DNA of 64,000 bases. Source: Spirulina major PCC 6313. GTDB lineage: Bacteria; Cyanobacteriota; Cyanobacteriia; Cyanobacteriales; Spirulinaceae. The stretch spans positions 2,316,695-2,380,694 of the forward strand of contig NZ_KV878783.1 in NCBI RefSeq assembly GCF_001890765.1. The letters are read 5' to 3'. Made by a program: the position numbers and the translations under genes. Under the pieces are notes generated by a model. The model was not told the DNA's origin, did not search any database, and saw only the letters and a list, made by a program, of their open reading frames with translations. Shown here in pieces: positions 1 through 8,752 of this stretch. Every line of letters begins with the position of its first letter. Position 1 is the stretch's first letter.

Positions 1-402
1 GCTGCGGGCGGTGAAGGTTTGGTCGAGTTCGAGTTTGCCCATTTCGGAGCGAATTTGCGTTAAGACTAGGTTTGCCATCGCTTTATGGAGATTTTCAACG
101 CGATAGTAGGCCTTTTCCATATTGACGATTTTCCAGTAGACGACGGCATCGGCGCTGATCGAAACGTTGTCTTTAGTGATGCAGGATTGGGGCGGAATAT
201 CGAGCACTTTTTCGCGGGTGGTTTCTTGGTAGACCACTTTGTCGATGAAGGGCATCATGAAGTTGAGGCCGGGGGTGAGTTTGCGTTTGTAACTCCCTAG
301 GCTCTCGACGAGGGCTTCATGTTTTTCGTTGACAATGCGCACAGACCCCGCGACGGTGGAGCCGCCAAGGGCAAGGGCTAGGAGTAAAAGGAAGGTGGGC
401 AT
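1..402 (-). CDS. SPFH/band-7 (stomatin-like) membrane protein, partial (N-terminal part)
   Basis: The reading frame starts at an ATG at 402 on the reverse strand and runs off the left edge of the window after 134 codons, so the C-terminal part is missing. Residues 1-18 form a hydrophobic N-terminal anchor. Then comes a band-7 core with the typical pattern of an early EALVE..G.Y.R.L.PGLNF segment, an IDKV..Q..TRE..LDIPPQ strand, and [13 protein letters not shown]. This is the paraslipin/stomatin type of SPFH protein, which forms oligomeric membrane scaffolds. Its upstream neighbour, 52 bp away on the same strand, is an NfeD-family protein, the classic partner of bacterial stomatins, which supports the call. 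The missing 3' part prevents finer classification. Confidence 0.85.
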   Translation of the reverse strand, partial: MPTFLLLLALALGGSTVAGSVRIVNEKHEALVESLGSYKRKLTPGLNFMMPFIDKVVYQETTREKVLDIPPQSCITKDNVSISADAVVYWKIVNMEKAYYRVENLHKAMANLVLTQIRSEMGKLELDQTFTARS

Positions 403-454
403 TCAGGTCAAGCCTCTCAAAAATTAGGGGTATTTGCGGATAAACTACACCGCA

Positions 455-889
455 TCAGGGCTGGATCACGGACGTGGGCAGGATGATCAGGGTGTTGCCT
501 TCCCGTCGGAGGATGAAGACTTTGGTGTTGGGAGGAATGGCGATCGCCTCATCTTCACACCGCGCTTGCCAAGAGTTCCCGTCACACAGCACCCGTCCGG
601 CTTCACCGGGGGGAATTTCCGTGAGGGTGCGGCCATCGCGAGACTCTTCGAGCACCAGGCGCGATCGCTGTTTCGGGGTGAACATCCGCCGGGAGAGCAG
701 AATTCCCGCCGTGGTCAATGCCAGCCATGTCAAGATTTGGAGGCCAAACACCGGCACCACCAGGGACATCACCCCCACTAACAGGGCCGCCACCCCCATC
801 ATGAATTCGATAAATGCCGTCGGAAAAAACAGTTCCATCAGACATAAAATTGCCCCAGCTAGTAACCAAAGCAGAGTCAGACTAAACAT
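455..889 (-). CDS. NfeD-family membrane protein
   Basis: This 144-residue protein has two or three hydrophobic segments in its first 70 residues (about 4-24, 30-47, 50-66). A soluble C-terminal domain follows with the OB-fold signature of NfeD proteins: PGEAGRVLCDGNSWQARC, then IPPNTKVFILRREGNTLIILP. It is the short NfeD1b-like form without the ClpP-type protease domain. NfeD OB domains are thought to bind stomatin/SPFH partners, and here an SPFH gene follows directly downstream on the same strand, so the two probably form an operon and a membrane-microdomain complex. The overlapping forward-strand frames at 434-896 are shadows of this gene. Confidence 0.88.
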   Translation of the reverse strand: MFSLTLLWLLAGAILCLMELFFPTAFIEFMMGVAALLVGVMSLVVPVFGLQILTWLALTTAGILLSRRMFTPKQRSRLVLEESRDGRTLTEIPPGEAGRVLCDGNSWQARCEDEAIAIPPNTKVFILRREGNTLIILPTSVIQP

Positions 890-1023
890 CAGTTGAAAAT
901 GTCACGTTGCGATCGCCTCATCATTCCAATCCACCGTGGCTAGACAAGACCCAATGATTAGGGCAAGCTAATTTGAGTACAGCGATCGTGGAGTTTGTGC
1001 TTTCCATCTTAGCCACTGTTTCC

Positions 1024-1038
1024 GACACCTTCGGTGTC
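1024..1038. promoter_or_regulatory. Short perfect hairpin in the leader of the PP2C gene
   Basis: The sequence GACACC-TTC-GGTGTC is a perfect 6-bp stem with a 3-nt loop, lying 40 bp before the chosen ATG at 1079. It overlaps a GTG at 1034 that could otherwise serve as a start. It might influence translation or transcription of the phosphatase gene; there is no T-tract, so it is not a standard terminator. Confidence 0.3.
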
Positions 1039-1078
1039 ATTTAACCTTTCATTATCTTTCGTGATCTCAGCGTCCCCT

Positions 1079-3166
1079 ATGACCCGTTCATCGCTTTCTC
1101 CCCATCCTTATCTCTGGGCAGTGGGGCCAGTGGCTGGCAAGCTCACCGCACCCAATGTAGTCGAAGGACGGTATAAGGTCATCCTGCCCCATATTTGGCA
1201 AGATATTTACCCCGAACAACGCCCCACCTTGCCCGACCCGATCCCCGCTTCGGTGCTGCCCTACCTGAAGCTGCATCCCCTGCGTCTCTACTTACCGGAG
1301 GTCTACGGAACCTGTCAAGTGGGCGGCCAAACGGTGCTCTTGCTTCACCATGGCGCGATCGATCGCCACGGTCAACCCTTGCCGAGTTTGCGCAGTGCTT
1401 GGCCCACGGCTCACCCCTTGCGCCAAGGCGAATGGGTGTGGCAGGCGCTGTCGTTGTGGTCGGCCTTGGCGGTGCAGGGGGTGGCGGCGAGTGTCGTGGA
1501 TTTGGATAATCTTTGTGTGGAGGGGGGACGGCTGCGGCTTCAGGGGTTAATTCCCAAAACGGCCACCCTAGGGGATTGGGCCGAGGCCTGGTCAACGCTC
1601 CTGACGACGGCCCAGGCGGCGATCGCGCCGCCCCTCGAAAATATTTTCACCATCCTTGCCCAGCCTAACCCTTCCCTCCCCGTCGCCCAAACCGCCCTCA
1701 ATCAACTCCTGATCGAACAGGCGGCCGAGCTTCCCCTCTCGATCCAGGTGGCCAGTGCCACCGATCCCGGTACTCCCGATCGCATCAATGAAGACCGCTA
1801 CTATCCCACCGCTGGGGAAATTAAAGGGCAGAATCATGATCATCTCCTGCTGGTCTGTGATGGCATTGGCGGCCATGATGGGGGTGCGATCGCCAGTCAA
1901 ATGGCCGTCCAATCCCTCCGCCTCCAGGTACAAGCCCTGCTCCAGGAAATTGTGGAAGACCCCGAAATCATGGCCCCCGATGTGGTGGCGGATCAACTCA
2001 CCACCCTGATTCGCATTGCCAATAATGTGATCTGTAGCCGCAATGATCAGCAAGGCCGAGCAGCCCGCCAACGCATGGCCACCACCCTCACCCTCGCCCT
2101 ACAACTGCCCCAACAGATCGACACCCCCGACCGGCGCGGCACCAGCCATGAACTCTATCTCGCCCATGTGGGGGATAGTCGCGCCTACTGGATCACCGAG
2201 CAAGCCTGTCATTGTCTGACGGTGGATGATGATATTGCCGGGCGCGAGATTCGCCTGGGGCGGAGTTTTCCCGTTGAGGCCTGGCATCGACCCGATGCGG
2301 GGGCCCTCACCCAAGCCTTGGGAACCCGTCCGGCGGACAAGATTCACCCGACGATTCAACGATTTTTGATTGATGAAGATGGGATTTTGTTGCTCTGTTC
2401 CGATGGGTTGAGCGATCGCCGTTTGGTGGAACGTTGTTGGCGCGATGTGGTGCCAGCGGTGTTAGAGGGGGAAATGAGTCTCAAGGCCGCCGTAGACTTT
2501 TGGCTGCAATTGGGGCGGCAGCGCAACGGTCACGATAATGTCACCGTAGTAGCGGCGCTCTATCGGGTCACGGAGTCAGAAGCGATCGCCCCCGACCCCA
2601 GCCCCGCAACCCCAGCCCCCGATTTTCCCGCTGAACTCAACCCAGCCGCCTGGGAGATTCCCCCCCACAGTGCCACTGAGGGTGAAACCGAGCATCCGGC
2701 CGAACCTGTGCCACCTGATGCGTTCGTTCCTGATCTCCAGGCTGCGGGCGATTCATTCAATTCGATGGAAGAACTGAGGGTGGCCCTTGATGAACCTGCC
2801 CTGCCTGCGGCCATGCCTGACGAGCACTCCCCTGAACCGCCCCCCGCGGCCGCTTCGCCGTCACCCTCCCCTCATTATCCCTTTGCCTCCCCGCCCCCAG
2901 AATCTCGCCAAGATGACGAGATTGATCCCAACTTGGAAGTTTCCGATGCCTTTTTTGAGGATGTGGACGGCTATGACGGGGAGGAAGCCACCGCACCCAC
3001 CGCGTCGGCGCGGCAAATTCCGCGACCCTCGCGCCAATTGCTGCTGTGGACAAGTGGGGTGGCGATCGTGGTGGTGGTGATTACGGCGATCGTGATGGTG
3101 ATGCAGGGACAATTTAATCGCACCGGGGAGCCAACGCCGCCGGCTCCGGTGGAATCGGAAGACTAA
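1079..3166 (+). CDS. PP2C-type serine/threonine phosphatase with N-terminal accessory domain and C-terminal membrane anchor
   Basis: The central part carries the PP2C motifs in order: DRINEDRYY, LLVCDGIGGHDGG, LAHVGDSRAYW, LLLCSDGLSD and GHDNVTVVAAL, including the Asp residues that bind the two metal ions. The roughly 200-residue N-terminal region is not a PP2C domain. Its VVDLDNLCVEGGRLRLQG segment looks like a degenerate protein-kinase catalytic loop/DFG region (inference). The C-terminal third is acidic and Pro/Ala-rich and ends in a hydrophobic helix near residues 660-685, so the enzyme is probably tail-anchored with its catalytic domain in the cytoplasm. ATG 1079 is preferred; an in-frame GTG at 1034 would add 15 residues. 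Targets are unknown. Confidence 0.85.
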   Translation: MTRSSLSPHPYLWAVGPVAGKLTAPNVVEGRYKVILPHIWQDIYPEQRPTLPDPIPASVLPYLKLHPLRLYLPEVYGTCQVGGQTVLLLHHGAIDRHGQPLPSLRSAWPTAHPLRQGEWVWQALSLWSALAVQGVAASVVDLDNLCVEGGRLRLQGLIPKTATLGDWAEAWSTLLTTAQAAIAPPLENIFTILAQPNPSLPVAQTALNQLLIEQAAELPLSIQVASATDPGTPDRINEDRYYPTAGEIKGQNHDHLLLVCDGIGGHDGGAIASQMAVQSLRLQVQALLQEIVEDPEIMAPDVVADQLTTLIRIANNVICSRNDQQGRAARQRMATTLTLALQLPQQIDTPDRRGTSHELYLAHVGDSRAYWITEQACHCLTVDDDIAGREIRLGRSFPVEAWHRPDAGALTQALGTRPADKIHPTIQRFLIDEDGILLLCSDGLSDRRLVERCWRDVVPAVLEGEMSLKAAVDFWLQLGRQRNGHDNVTVVAALYRVTESEAIAPDPSPATPAPDFPAELNPAAWEIPPHSATEGETEHPAEPVPPDAFVPDLQAAGDSFNSMEELRVALDEPALPAAMPDEHSPEPPPAAASPSPSPHYPFASPPPESRQDDEIDPNLEVSDAFFEDVDGYDGEEATAPTASARQIPRPSRQLLLWTSGVAIVVVVITAIVMVMQGQFNRTGEPTPPAPVESED

Positions 3167-3181
3167 GATCCGAAGGGGTCG

Positions 3182-3305
3182 CTAGTGGTATGGCACAGTT
3201 AAAATAGTGCTTTGCTGTGGGGTGGGTTAGGCGGCTAAAATTCCGCCATCACTAAAATCCAGCAATCCGCCGTAACCCACCAATCAAGCTGTGCTGTGAC
3301 ACTAG
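3182..3305. repeat. MITE-like palindromic element overlapping a stop codon
   Basis: The ends are imperfect inverted repeats. The left end reads CTAGTGGTATGGCACAG and the right end, read inward, CTAGTGTCACAGCACAG. A second inner inverted pair, GGTGGGTTAGGCGG at 3221-3234 and CCGCCGTAACCCACC at 3267-3281, makes the whole 124-bp unit foldable into one long hairpin. There is no coding capacity. The right-hand CTAG supplies the stop codon of the reverse-strand DUF3318 gene, which suggests insertion at or near the gene end. This organisation is typical of non-autonomous miniature elements in cyanobacteria. Confidence 0.6.
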
Positions 3306-3919
3306 ATTGGTGGGCGGTGGGCGATCGCTCGTAGGGTTTGGATGCGGAGGAGTTCGATGCCGGTGGGATGGGGAGCGGCGATCGCTTCAAGCCCTAAGTA
3401 TAAATGTTCCGCCGCCTCTGGAAGGGTATAGCCGCGCCGTTCCGCCACTTGCAGCGCCGCCGCATCGGCATCCAGGTCACGCTCCGGGCCGTGGTAGTCT
3501 CGCCAGGCTCGCCGCAGGGCGATCGCCGTTAATCCCCCCGCCACCACCACCCCGACAGCATTGTGCTGCACCCATTCAAACCCAGCGCCCACGACCCCCA
3601 AGGCTACGAGGCCATGAATCCCTTTGACCTGAACCCCGCGTCCCTGGAGTTGCCACGTCACCGCCCGCAACAGCAGCAAATCCCGCTGGCCTTGGGGGAG
3701 GGGCAACCACTGGGCAAAATTGAGGGTGATCCTGAAGCGATCGCGCCGCCAAGGATAGGGAAAGGGAGATGCGATCGCTTCAGGCTGGTGCGGTGCGGCT
3801 GCGATCGTGATCAACATCCGACCCGATGCGGGCATTAACTCCCGCAAGCGGCGAATCTCGTCTTGAATGTGGGGCACAGTGCTCACTTGCTGTGGCCCCC
3901 CACCACGTCGTTTCCTCAC
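3302..3919 (-). CDS. DUF3318-family protein (cyanobacterial, function unknown)
   Basis: This 205-residue protein has the start characteristic of the cyanobacterial DUF3318 family: EIRRLRELMPASGRM, followed by a conserved PFPYPW.R and FAQWLPLPQGQRDLLLLR. A hydrophobic stretch near residues 103-130 and a C-terminal LDADAAALQVAERRGYTLPEAA segment complete the match. No enzymatic motif is visible. The gene starts 4 bp after the stop of the Pro/Ala-rich gene on the same strand, so translation is probably coupled and both belong to the transcript starting at the nucleoside transporter. Its stop codon lies in the end of a MITE-like repeat. Confidence 0.7.
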   Translation of the reverse strand: MRKRRGGGPQQVSTVPHIQDEIRRLRELMPASGRMLITIAAAPHQPEAIASPFPYPWRRDRFRITLNFAQWLPLPQGQRDLLLLRAVTWQLQGRGVQVKGIHGLVALGVVGAGFEWVQHNAVGVVVAGGLTAIALRRAWRDYHGPERDLDADAAALQVAERRGYTLPEAAEHLYLGLEAIAAPHPTGIELLRIQTLRAIAHRPPI

Positions 3920-3923
3920 GCCA

Positions 3924-4742
3924 TCACCCCGCCGCGTCCACCATGGTCAACGTCGGCGTTAAGGTGGTCACCACCGCCTCCACCTGATCCGCCGCCGCAT
4001 CCGTGGCCGCCACCATCAAAATCACCACCCGTCCCGGTAATTGACGGGCCACCATCACCCCCTGCATCGGCGTACCACTGCCCCCACTGCCCAATGATCC
4101 CGTCCAGGGGAGTCGGGCCGTTTGGTCATCCACCGGCACAAATGCCCCAGCGGCAAACCCTTCCCCAGCTCGAAAGGTATCAATGGCCACCTGCGCCAAA
4201 CTGCCAGCGTTTAATGCCGCTTCCGTAGCCCGCGGCCGCACCGCCACCGTGTAGGCCAACAGGCCCGCAGGCATAACAACCTCACCATTCTCATCCGTCA
4301 CCGCCGGCGATTCAAACACCGTCACGCCCGCGACGCTGCTTTGGCTGTAGCCCTGAAGCACGCCCACTTGAAACCCTTGCTCTGGTTCTTGATAGGGGGT
4401 CGGAGCGATAGGCAGCGCCGTTGGGGCCGCCGGTGCTACGGATTCCGGTGCTTCAGGCGTTGCGGCAGGATTGGGAACTGGACTGGCGGCGGGATTGGGC
4501 ACAGGGCTAGCCGCTGGAGTCGGGGCAGGACTGGCGGCTGGGGTGGGTAGCGTCGCCGGCGTGGGACTGGCGGCGGGATTGGGCACAGGGCTAGCCGCTG
4601 GAGTTGGGGCAGGACTGGCGGCTGGGGTGGGGGCTTGGGCATAGGCGGCCGGTTGCCAGAGGGAGGGCTGCCACTGCCAACTGATTAAGAGGGCGGCGGT
4701 CAAGCCAACTAAGCCGATAAACCATTGGGTGCTGCGTTTCAT
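3924..4742 (-). CDS. Secreted or membrane-anchored protein with Pro/Ala-rich repeats, function unknown
   Basis: The 272-residue product starts with a charged MKR and a hydrophobic segment (about residues 9-23) ending in AAYAQA, a plausible signal peptide or anchor. Residues about 36-115 consist of short repeats of the type PTPAASPVPNPAASP, encoded by partly duplicated DNA. The C-terminal 140 residues form a compact domain with no recognised family signature. It begins FQVGVLQGYSQSSVAGV and contains a QGVMVARQLPGRVVILMVAAT strand pattern. The layout suggests an extracytoplasmic domain held away from the membrane by a flexible linker. It lies between a nucleoside transporter and a DUF3318 gene in one apparent operon. 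Confidence 0.6.
   Translation of the reverse strand: MKRSTQWFIGLVGLTAALLISWQWQPSLWQPAAYAQAPTPAASPAPTPAASPVPNPAASPTPATLPTPAASPAPTPAASPVPNPAASPVPNPAATPEAPESVAPAAPTALPIAPTPYQEPEQGFQVGVLQGYSQSSVAGVTVFESPAVTDENGEVVMPAGLLAYTVAVRPRATEAALNAGSLAQVAIDTFRAGEGFAAGAFVPVDDQTARLPWTGSLGSGGSGTPMQGVMVARQLPGRVVILMVAATDAAADQVEAVVTTLTPTLTMVDAAG
4481..4631. repeat. Two 67-bp direct repeats at 84-bp spacing inside the Pro/Ala-rich gene
   Basis: The segment at 4481-4547 recurs at 4565-4631 with a single C/T difference. The 84-bp spacing is a multiple of three, so repeat gain or loss would change linker length without breaking the frame. Confidence 0.8.
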
Positions 4743-4786
4743 GGGTGCTGTTTGTAAGGGGCGAAAACAGGAGGGAGGATGGAGCG

Positions 4787-6223
4787 TTAGCCACCGATGA
4801 TGTTGGTGGGATCGCCGAGCAGTCCGAAGAAGAGACCAGCCACGGCTCCCGTCATCAACGTGGCGAGGGTGGCTCCCCAGAGGGCTTTAAACCCCAGTTC
4901 GGAAATTTCCGATCGCCGCTCCGGGACGAGGGAGGACAGGCCACCGACAAAGATGCCGTAGGAGGCGAGGTGGGCAAACCCGCAGAGGACGTAGCTCACA
5001 ATCAAGAGGGTGCGATCGCTGATTACACCCGACACGGAGAGACCATTCAACGCTAAATAGGGCGGAATACTGGTTTCAAAGAGGCGTTGACCAATTAACA
5101 GCGAAGCCGTCCAGAGGTTTTGCCAATCCAACGCCACCCCCGTCAAAAAAGTCAAAGGCAAGAACAGCATCCCCATTAAATTGCGTAGCGGTTGGGCAAA
5201 AAATTGACCGATGAGGGAGTCGTCTCCCGATGCCCCTAACCAGATCGCCAATTGATTGAAGGGCGCATTGAAGAGGGCAATCACCCCCAAAATGGCGATC
5301 AACACCGCCGCAATCCCCATGGCCATCTTCACCCCATCGAGAGCACCGACGATCAAGCTATCCATATAGCTGGGTCTCTTCTCGTTTTCGTCCACTTCAT
5401 CGTCGGGAATATGTCCCATGGTTTCCGGCTCGCCGGTTTCGGGGACGAGCAATTTAGAAATCACAAAACAGGCGGGGATCGTCAGAATCGAGGCGGAGAC
5501 CAGATGCCCGGCAATGTCGGGAAAGCTGCCCCGTAGAAACCCAGCGTAAAGTCCGAGTACGGAGGAGGCGATCGACCCAAAACAACTGGTGAGGATGGCG
5601 CAGAGTTCACTGCGGGTCATTTTGGGTAAAAAGGGTTTGACGGCGATCGCAGATTCAATCCCCACAAAAATATTCGCCGCCCCAGATAAGGATTCCGCGC
5701 CGCTAATCTTCATTGTGCGCTGGAAGACGATCGCAAACACTTTCACAATCGGTTGAATCACATTCATTCGGTAGAGCAGCCCCACCAACGCCGCGAAGAA
5801 AATAATCTGCGGCAAAGCACGGAACGCCAACACATAGGTAAACCCAGGATTAAGCTGATCCGGGCCGAGGCGATCGCCCGGTACAGGCACATAGCCATTC
5901 CCCACCGCCCGCGCAATCCACCGCGCTGCGGCCCCTGGCCCTGCGGTGGGATTCGGATCGGTCGCAAGTAAAGAACTAGGGCCGCCAAAAAGGAACTTCG
6001 CCCCCGCTTCCGACGCATCTAAAATCGGGTTAATGATGTTATTGATGCCTGCGATCAGGGTGCTGCCCCCGCCGAAGACTAAAATTCCCACCAAAAGCTG
6101 AAGACCAATCCCAAAAATAATCACATTCCACTGCACAACGCGGCGGTTTTCCGACCCCAACCACGCGATCACACAAAAGATCGCAATCCCAAGGGCCGAG
6201 AGAAGGTTCAGTGCAAGGTTCAC
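4787..6223 (-). CDS. CNT-family concentrative nucleoside transporter
   Basis: This 478-residue polytopic membrane protein has about ten hydrophobic helices and recognisable CNT (NupC-type) segments. These are the N-terminal VQWNVIIFGIGLQLLVGILV; the central FVGIESAIAVKPFLPKMTRSE, in which the G.E.A and PF..KMT.SEL pattern forms the substrate and sodium site; and the C-terminal VLCGFAHLASYGIFVGGL, a NF.S..I-like segment. An insert at about residues 75-115 before the conserved fold is longer than in E. coli NupC. It probably imports nucleosides by cation symport. It is the first gene of a reverse-strand trio; the 300-bp gap upstream separates it from divergent genes. Confidence 0.85.
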   Translation of the reverse strand: MNLALNLLSALGIAIFCVIAWLGSENRRVVQWNVIIFGIGLQLLVGILVFGGGSTLIAGINNIINPILDASEAGAKFLFGGPSSLLATDPNPTAGPGAAARWIARAVGNGYVPVPGDRLGPDQLNPGFTYVLAFRALPQIIFFAALVGLLYRMNVIQPIVKVFAIVFQRTMKISGAESLSGAANIFVGIESAIAVKPFLPKMTRSELCAILTSCFGSIASSVLGLYAGFLRGSFPDIAGHLVSASILTIPACFVISKLLVPETGEPETMGHIPDDEVDENEKRPSYMDSLIVGALDGVKMAMGIAAVLIAILGVIALFNAPFNQLAIWLGASGDDSLIGQFFAQPLRNLMGMLFLPLTFLTGVALDWQNLWTASLLIGQRLFETSIPPYLALNGLSVSGVISDRTLLIVSYVLCGFAHLASYGIFVGGLSSLVPERRSEISELGFKALWGATLATLMTGAVAGLFFGLLGDPTNIIGG

Positions 6224-6524
6224 AGTTGTCTATCCTGCTAGGAAATGGGCAATTGTCATGGGGAGGTGGACGATCAACCGGATTCTCTCCGCCGCATGAC
6301 TCAAGGGGATCATAGTACGATTTGCGAAATCTGAGTATGCGACGTAGGAATCTGTTGCATTCCCAGCCCCTCTTCCTTCGCCAACTGGCCACAACCGGAA
6401 AATTCTTCCCGTTGATCCCGCTAGAGAATTGGCTCTGAACCCTGCACCGGGCTGACATGATGCGATCGCACCGCTCCCCAGGAAACCTGATAAGCTGAAG
6501 GGGCGTTTAATTTATAAAGTCTGC
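6224..6524. other. Divergent intergenic region (about 300 bp)
   Basis: This gap lies between the start of the reverse-strand transporter and the forward-strand zinc-ribbon gene. It must contain promoters for both directions. An AT-rich segment just before 6525 (TTTAATTTATAAAG) could contain a -10 element for the forward gene. I see no RNA gene, repeat or convincing small ORF here. Confidence 0.4.
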
Positions 6525-6785
6525 ATGGAAGCGTTCGAGCCTCTCCCTCCCGCCTGGACAGAACCGGCCCTCCACGCCTTAAATTTTCATTGTCCCCGCT
6601 GTGGTGCATCCCCTCACCAAGCCCAACGGGTCTGGCTCAATCGTCGCGCTCCGGTGGTGAATGAAGACTATCGGCGCAAGTGGCAAGAGTTTTATCACTG
6701 TGAATGTGAGCAAGCCTGGTGGGCCTGGAGTAGCGATCGCCCCCCTTCGGATCTGGCCCAGCGGCACCGCGACCCCGAAGACTAG
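6525..6785 (+). CDS. Small zinc-ribbon-like protein, function unknown
   Basis: This 86-residue protein has a CPRCG knuckle near residue 24 and a second Cys pair (CEC) near residue 60, which together could bind one zinc ion. Aromatic residues (WQEFYHCECEQAWWAW) surround the second pair. Small proteins of this type occur in cyanobacteria without assigned function. The ATG follows the AT-rich candidate promoter segment. accC starts 63 bp downstream on the same strand, so co-transcription is possible. Confidence 0.6.
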   Translation: MEAFEPLPPAWTEPALHALNFHCPRCGASPHQAQRVWLNRRAPVVNEDYRRKWQEFYHCECEQAWWAWSSDRPPSDLAQRHRDPED

Positions 6786-6848
6786 GGCAGACGAGCCTAA
6801 AAACTGTATAGTGGATTGCACGACCGAGAGCCATTGCTGTGTAACCGA

Positions 6849-8192
6849 ATGCAGTTTTCTAAAGTCCTTATTGCCAATCGGGGTGAAATTGCCCTTCGTA
6901 TTCTCCGCAGTTGTCAAGAACTGGGGATCGCCACCGTGGCTGTCCATTCCACCATTGATGAACACGCCCTCCATGTCCAACTCGCGGACGAAAGCGTCTG
7001 TATTGGCCAACCCCCCAGCAGCAAAAGCTATCTCAACATTCCCAACATCATCGCCGCCGCCCTGACCCGCAACGCCACCGCCATTCATCCGGGCTATGGG
7101 TTCCTGGCTGAAAATGCCCGTTTCGCTGAAATTTGCGCCGATCATCATATTGCCTTCATTGGCCCCACCCCGGCGGCCATGATGTCCATGGGGGACAAGT
7201 CCACGGCTAAATACACAATGCAGCGGGCTGGTGTTCCCACCCTACCGGGTAGCGATGGCCTGCTCAGCGATGAACAACAGGCGATCGCGATCGCTGGCAA
7301 GATCGGCTATCCCGTCATTCTCAAAGCCACGGCGGGCGGCGGTGGGCGGGGCATGCGCCTCGTCAACGATGAAAGTGAATTGATCAAAATGTTTCGGGCC
7401 GCCCAGGGAGAAGCTGAAGCCGCCTTTGGTAACGCTGGGGTATATTTGGAAAAATTCCTCGAAGCCCCCCGCCATATTGAATTTCAAATCCTTGCCGACA
7501 GTTACGGCAACGTTGTCCACCTCGGCGAACGGGATTGCTCCATTCAACGCCGTCACCAAAAACTCCTCGAAGAAGCCCCCAGCCCCGTTTTGACCCAGAA
7601 ATTACGCAAAAAAATGGGCACAGCAGCAGTACGGGCGGCCCAGTCGATTCAATATGTGGGGGCGGGAACGGTGGAATTTCTCCTCGATAAAACGGGGGAA
7701 TTTTATTTTATGGAAATGAACACCCGGATTCAGGTGGAACATCCCGTTACGGAAATGGTGACCGGGTTGGACTTGATTACCGAACAGATTCGGATTGCTC
7801 AGGGCGATCGCCTCACCTTTTCCCAAGCCGATGTGCAACTCAAGGGCCACGCGATCGAATGTCGGATCAACGCCGAAGATCCCGCCCATAATTTCCGCCC
7901 CCATCCCGGCCGAATCACCGCCTACCTGCCTCCTGGCGGCCCCGGTGTGCGCATGGATTCCCATGTCTATACCGATTACGAAATTCCCCCCTACTACGAT
8001 TCCCTGATTGGTAAATTAATCGTCTGGGGCCCCGATCGCGCCACGGCGATTACGCGGATGCGCCGAGCCTTACGGGAATGTGCCATTACCGGCATTCCCA
8101 CCACGATTAGTTTTCACGAGCGGATCTTAACCACGCCCGCCTTCTTGAGTGGCGAGGTCTACACCAATTTCATCGCCCAGCACATGCAATAG
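6849..8192 (+). CDS. accC: Biotin carboxylase subunit of acetyl-CoA carboxylase
   Basis: This 447-residue enzyme carboxylates the biotin of AccB using ATP and bicarbonate, the first half-reaction of malonyl-CoA synthesis. It shows the N-terminal [14 protein letters not shown], the ATP-grasp glycine loop [10 protein letters not shown], the bicarbonate/biotin-site [12 protein letters not shown] and the metal-binding [14 protein letters not shown], all intact. Length matches bacterial AccC. The ATG at 6849 is preferred because [14 protein letters not shown] is the family N-terminus; an upstream in-frame TTG at 6816 would add 11 unconserved residues. accB, accA and accD are not in this window, which is usual for cyanobacteria, where acc genes are dispersed. 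Confidence 0.95.
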   Translation: MQFSKVLIANRGEIALRILRSCQELGIATVAVHSTIDEHALHVQLADESVCIGQPPSSKSYLNIPNIIAAALTRNATAIHPGYGFLAENARFAEICADHHIAFIGPTPAAMMSMGDKSTAKYTMQRAGVPTLPGSDGLLSDEQQAIAIAGKIGYPVILKATAGGGGRGMRLVNDESELIKMFRAAQGEAEAAFGNAGVYLEKFLEAPRHIEFQILADSYGNVVHLGERDCSIQRRHQKLLEEAPSPVLTQKLRKKMGTAAVRAAQSIQYVGAGTVEFLLDKTGEFYFMEMNTRIQVEHPVTEMVTGLDLITEQIRIAQGDRLTFSQADVQLKGHAIECRINAEDPAHNFRPHPGRITAYLPPGGPGVRMDSHVYTDYEIPPYYDSLIGKLIVWGPDRATAITRMRRALRECAITGIPTTISFHERILTTPAFLSGEVYTNFIAQHMQ

Positions 8193-8249
8193 ATCACGAT
8201 CAATCACTAGGATGAAACAAGGTTACGAATTCCGGATTAGGAGGTCAGT

Positions 8250-8618
8250 GTGAATCAAATTGCCCAATGGAATTTATCCGGCATTGGCTGTAGTTTGCTG
8301 ATTTTGCTTGGGGTGATGGGTCTCAGCGCGGTGGGGTTGGGGTGGATTGTGAATGGGATTTTCCTGGCGGTGTTTTTGTTGGCCCTGCTGCCGGTGGTGG
8401 CGGTGTATGGGCTGCGCTGGTGGGTGAAGCGGAATGTGGTGGAAGATCAATGCCCGATGTGTGGCCACGCCTTTGCCGCGTTGAATCAGGTGGCGTTTAA
8501 TTGCCCGAACTGTAGTGAAGCCCTCCAGATTAAGGATGGGCGGTTTGTGCGGATCACGCCACCGGGCACGATTGATGTGGATGCGGTGGAAGTGGATGTG
8601 CAGGTGTTAGAAGACTAG
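8250..8618 (+). CDS. Small membrane protein with a zinc-ribbon
   Basis: This 122-residue protein starts with GTG at 8250, decided by a strong AGGAGG site at 8239-8244. Two hydrophobic helices (about residues 12-32 and 36-53) are followed by a ribbon with CPMCG and CPNC pairs around residues 70-92, probably a zinc site in the cytoplasm. The C-terminus is acidic. I do not recognise a named family. It follows accC by 57 bp but may have its own promoter. Confidence 0.6.
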   Translation: MNQIAQWNLSGIGCSLLILLGVMGLSAVGLGWIVNGIFLAVFLLALLPVVAVYGLRWWVKRNVVEDQCPMCGHAFAALNQVAFNCPNCSEALQIKDGRFVRITPPGTIDVDAVEVDVQVLED

Positions 8619-8752
8619 GAAGCGCGATCGCTGTGCGCCATCCGCAGCGGTGGTCGTCCTGAATGTTCCCAGAGTGACGCGAAAACCTGAATAATGGGAG
8701 TAGGGGGTGCAGTCAACAAGTCCACGAAACCAAAGGTCACTCACAGGGCATT

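Noticed and set aside
474-896. Forward-strand ORF opposite nfeD
   Set aside because: Composition mirrors the antisense strand of a clear NfeD gene; no conserved motif.
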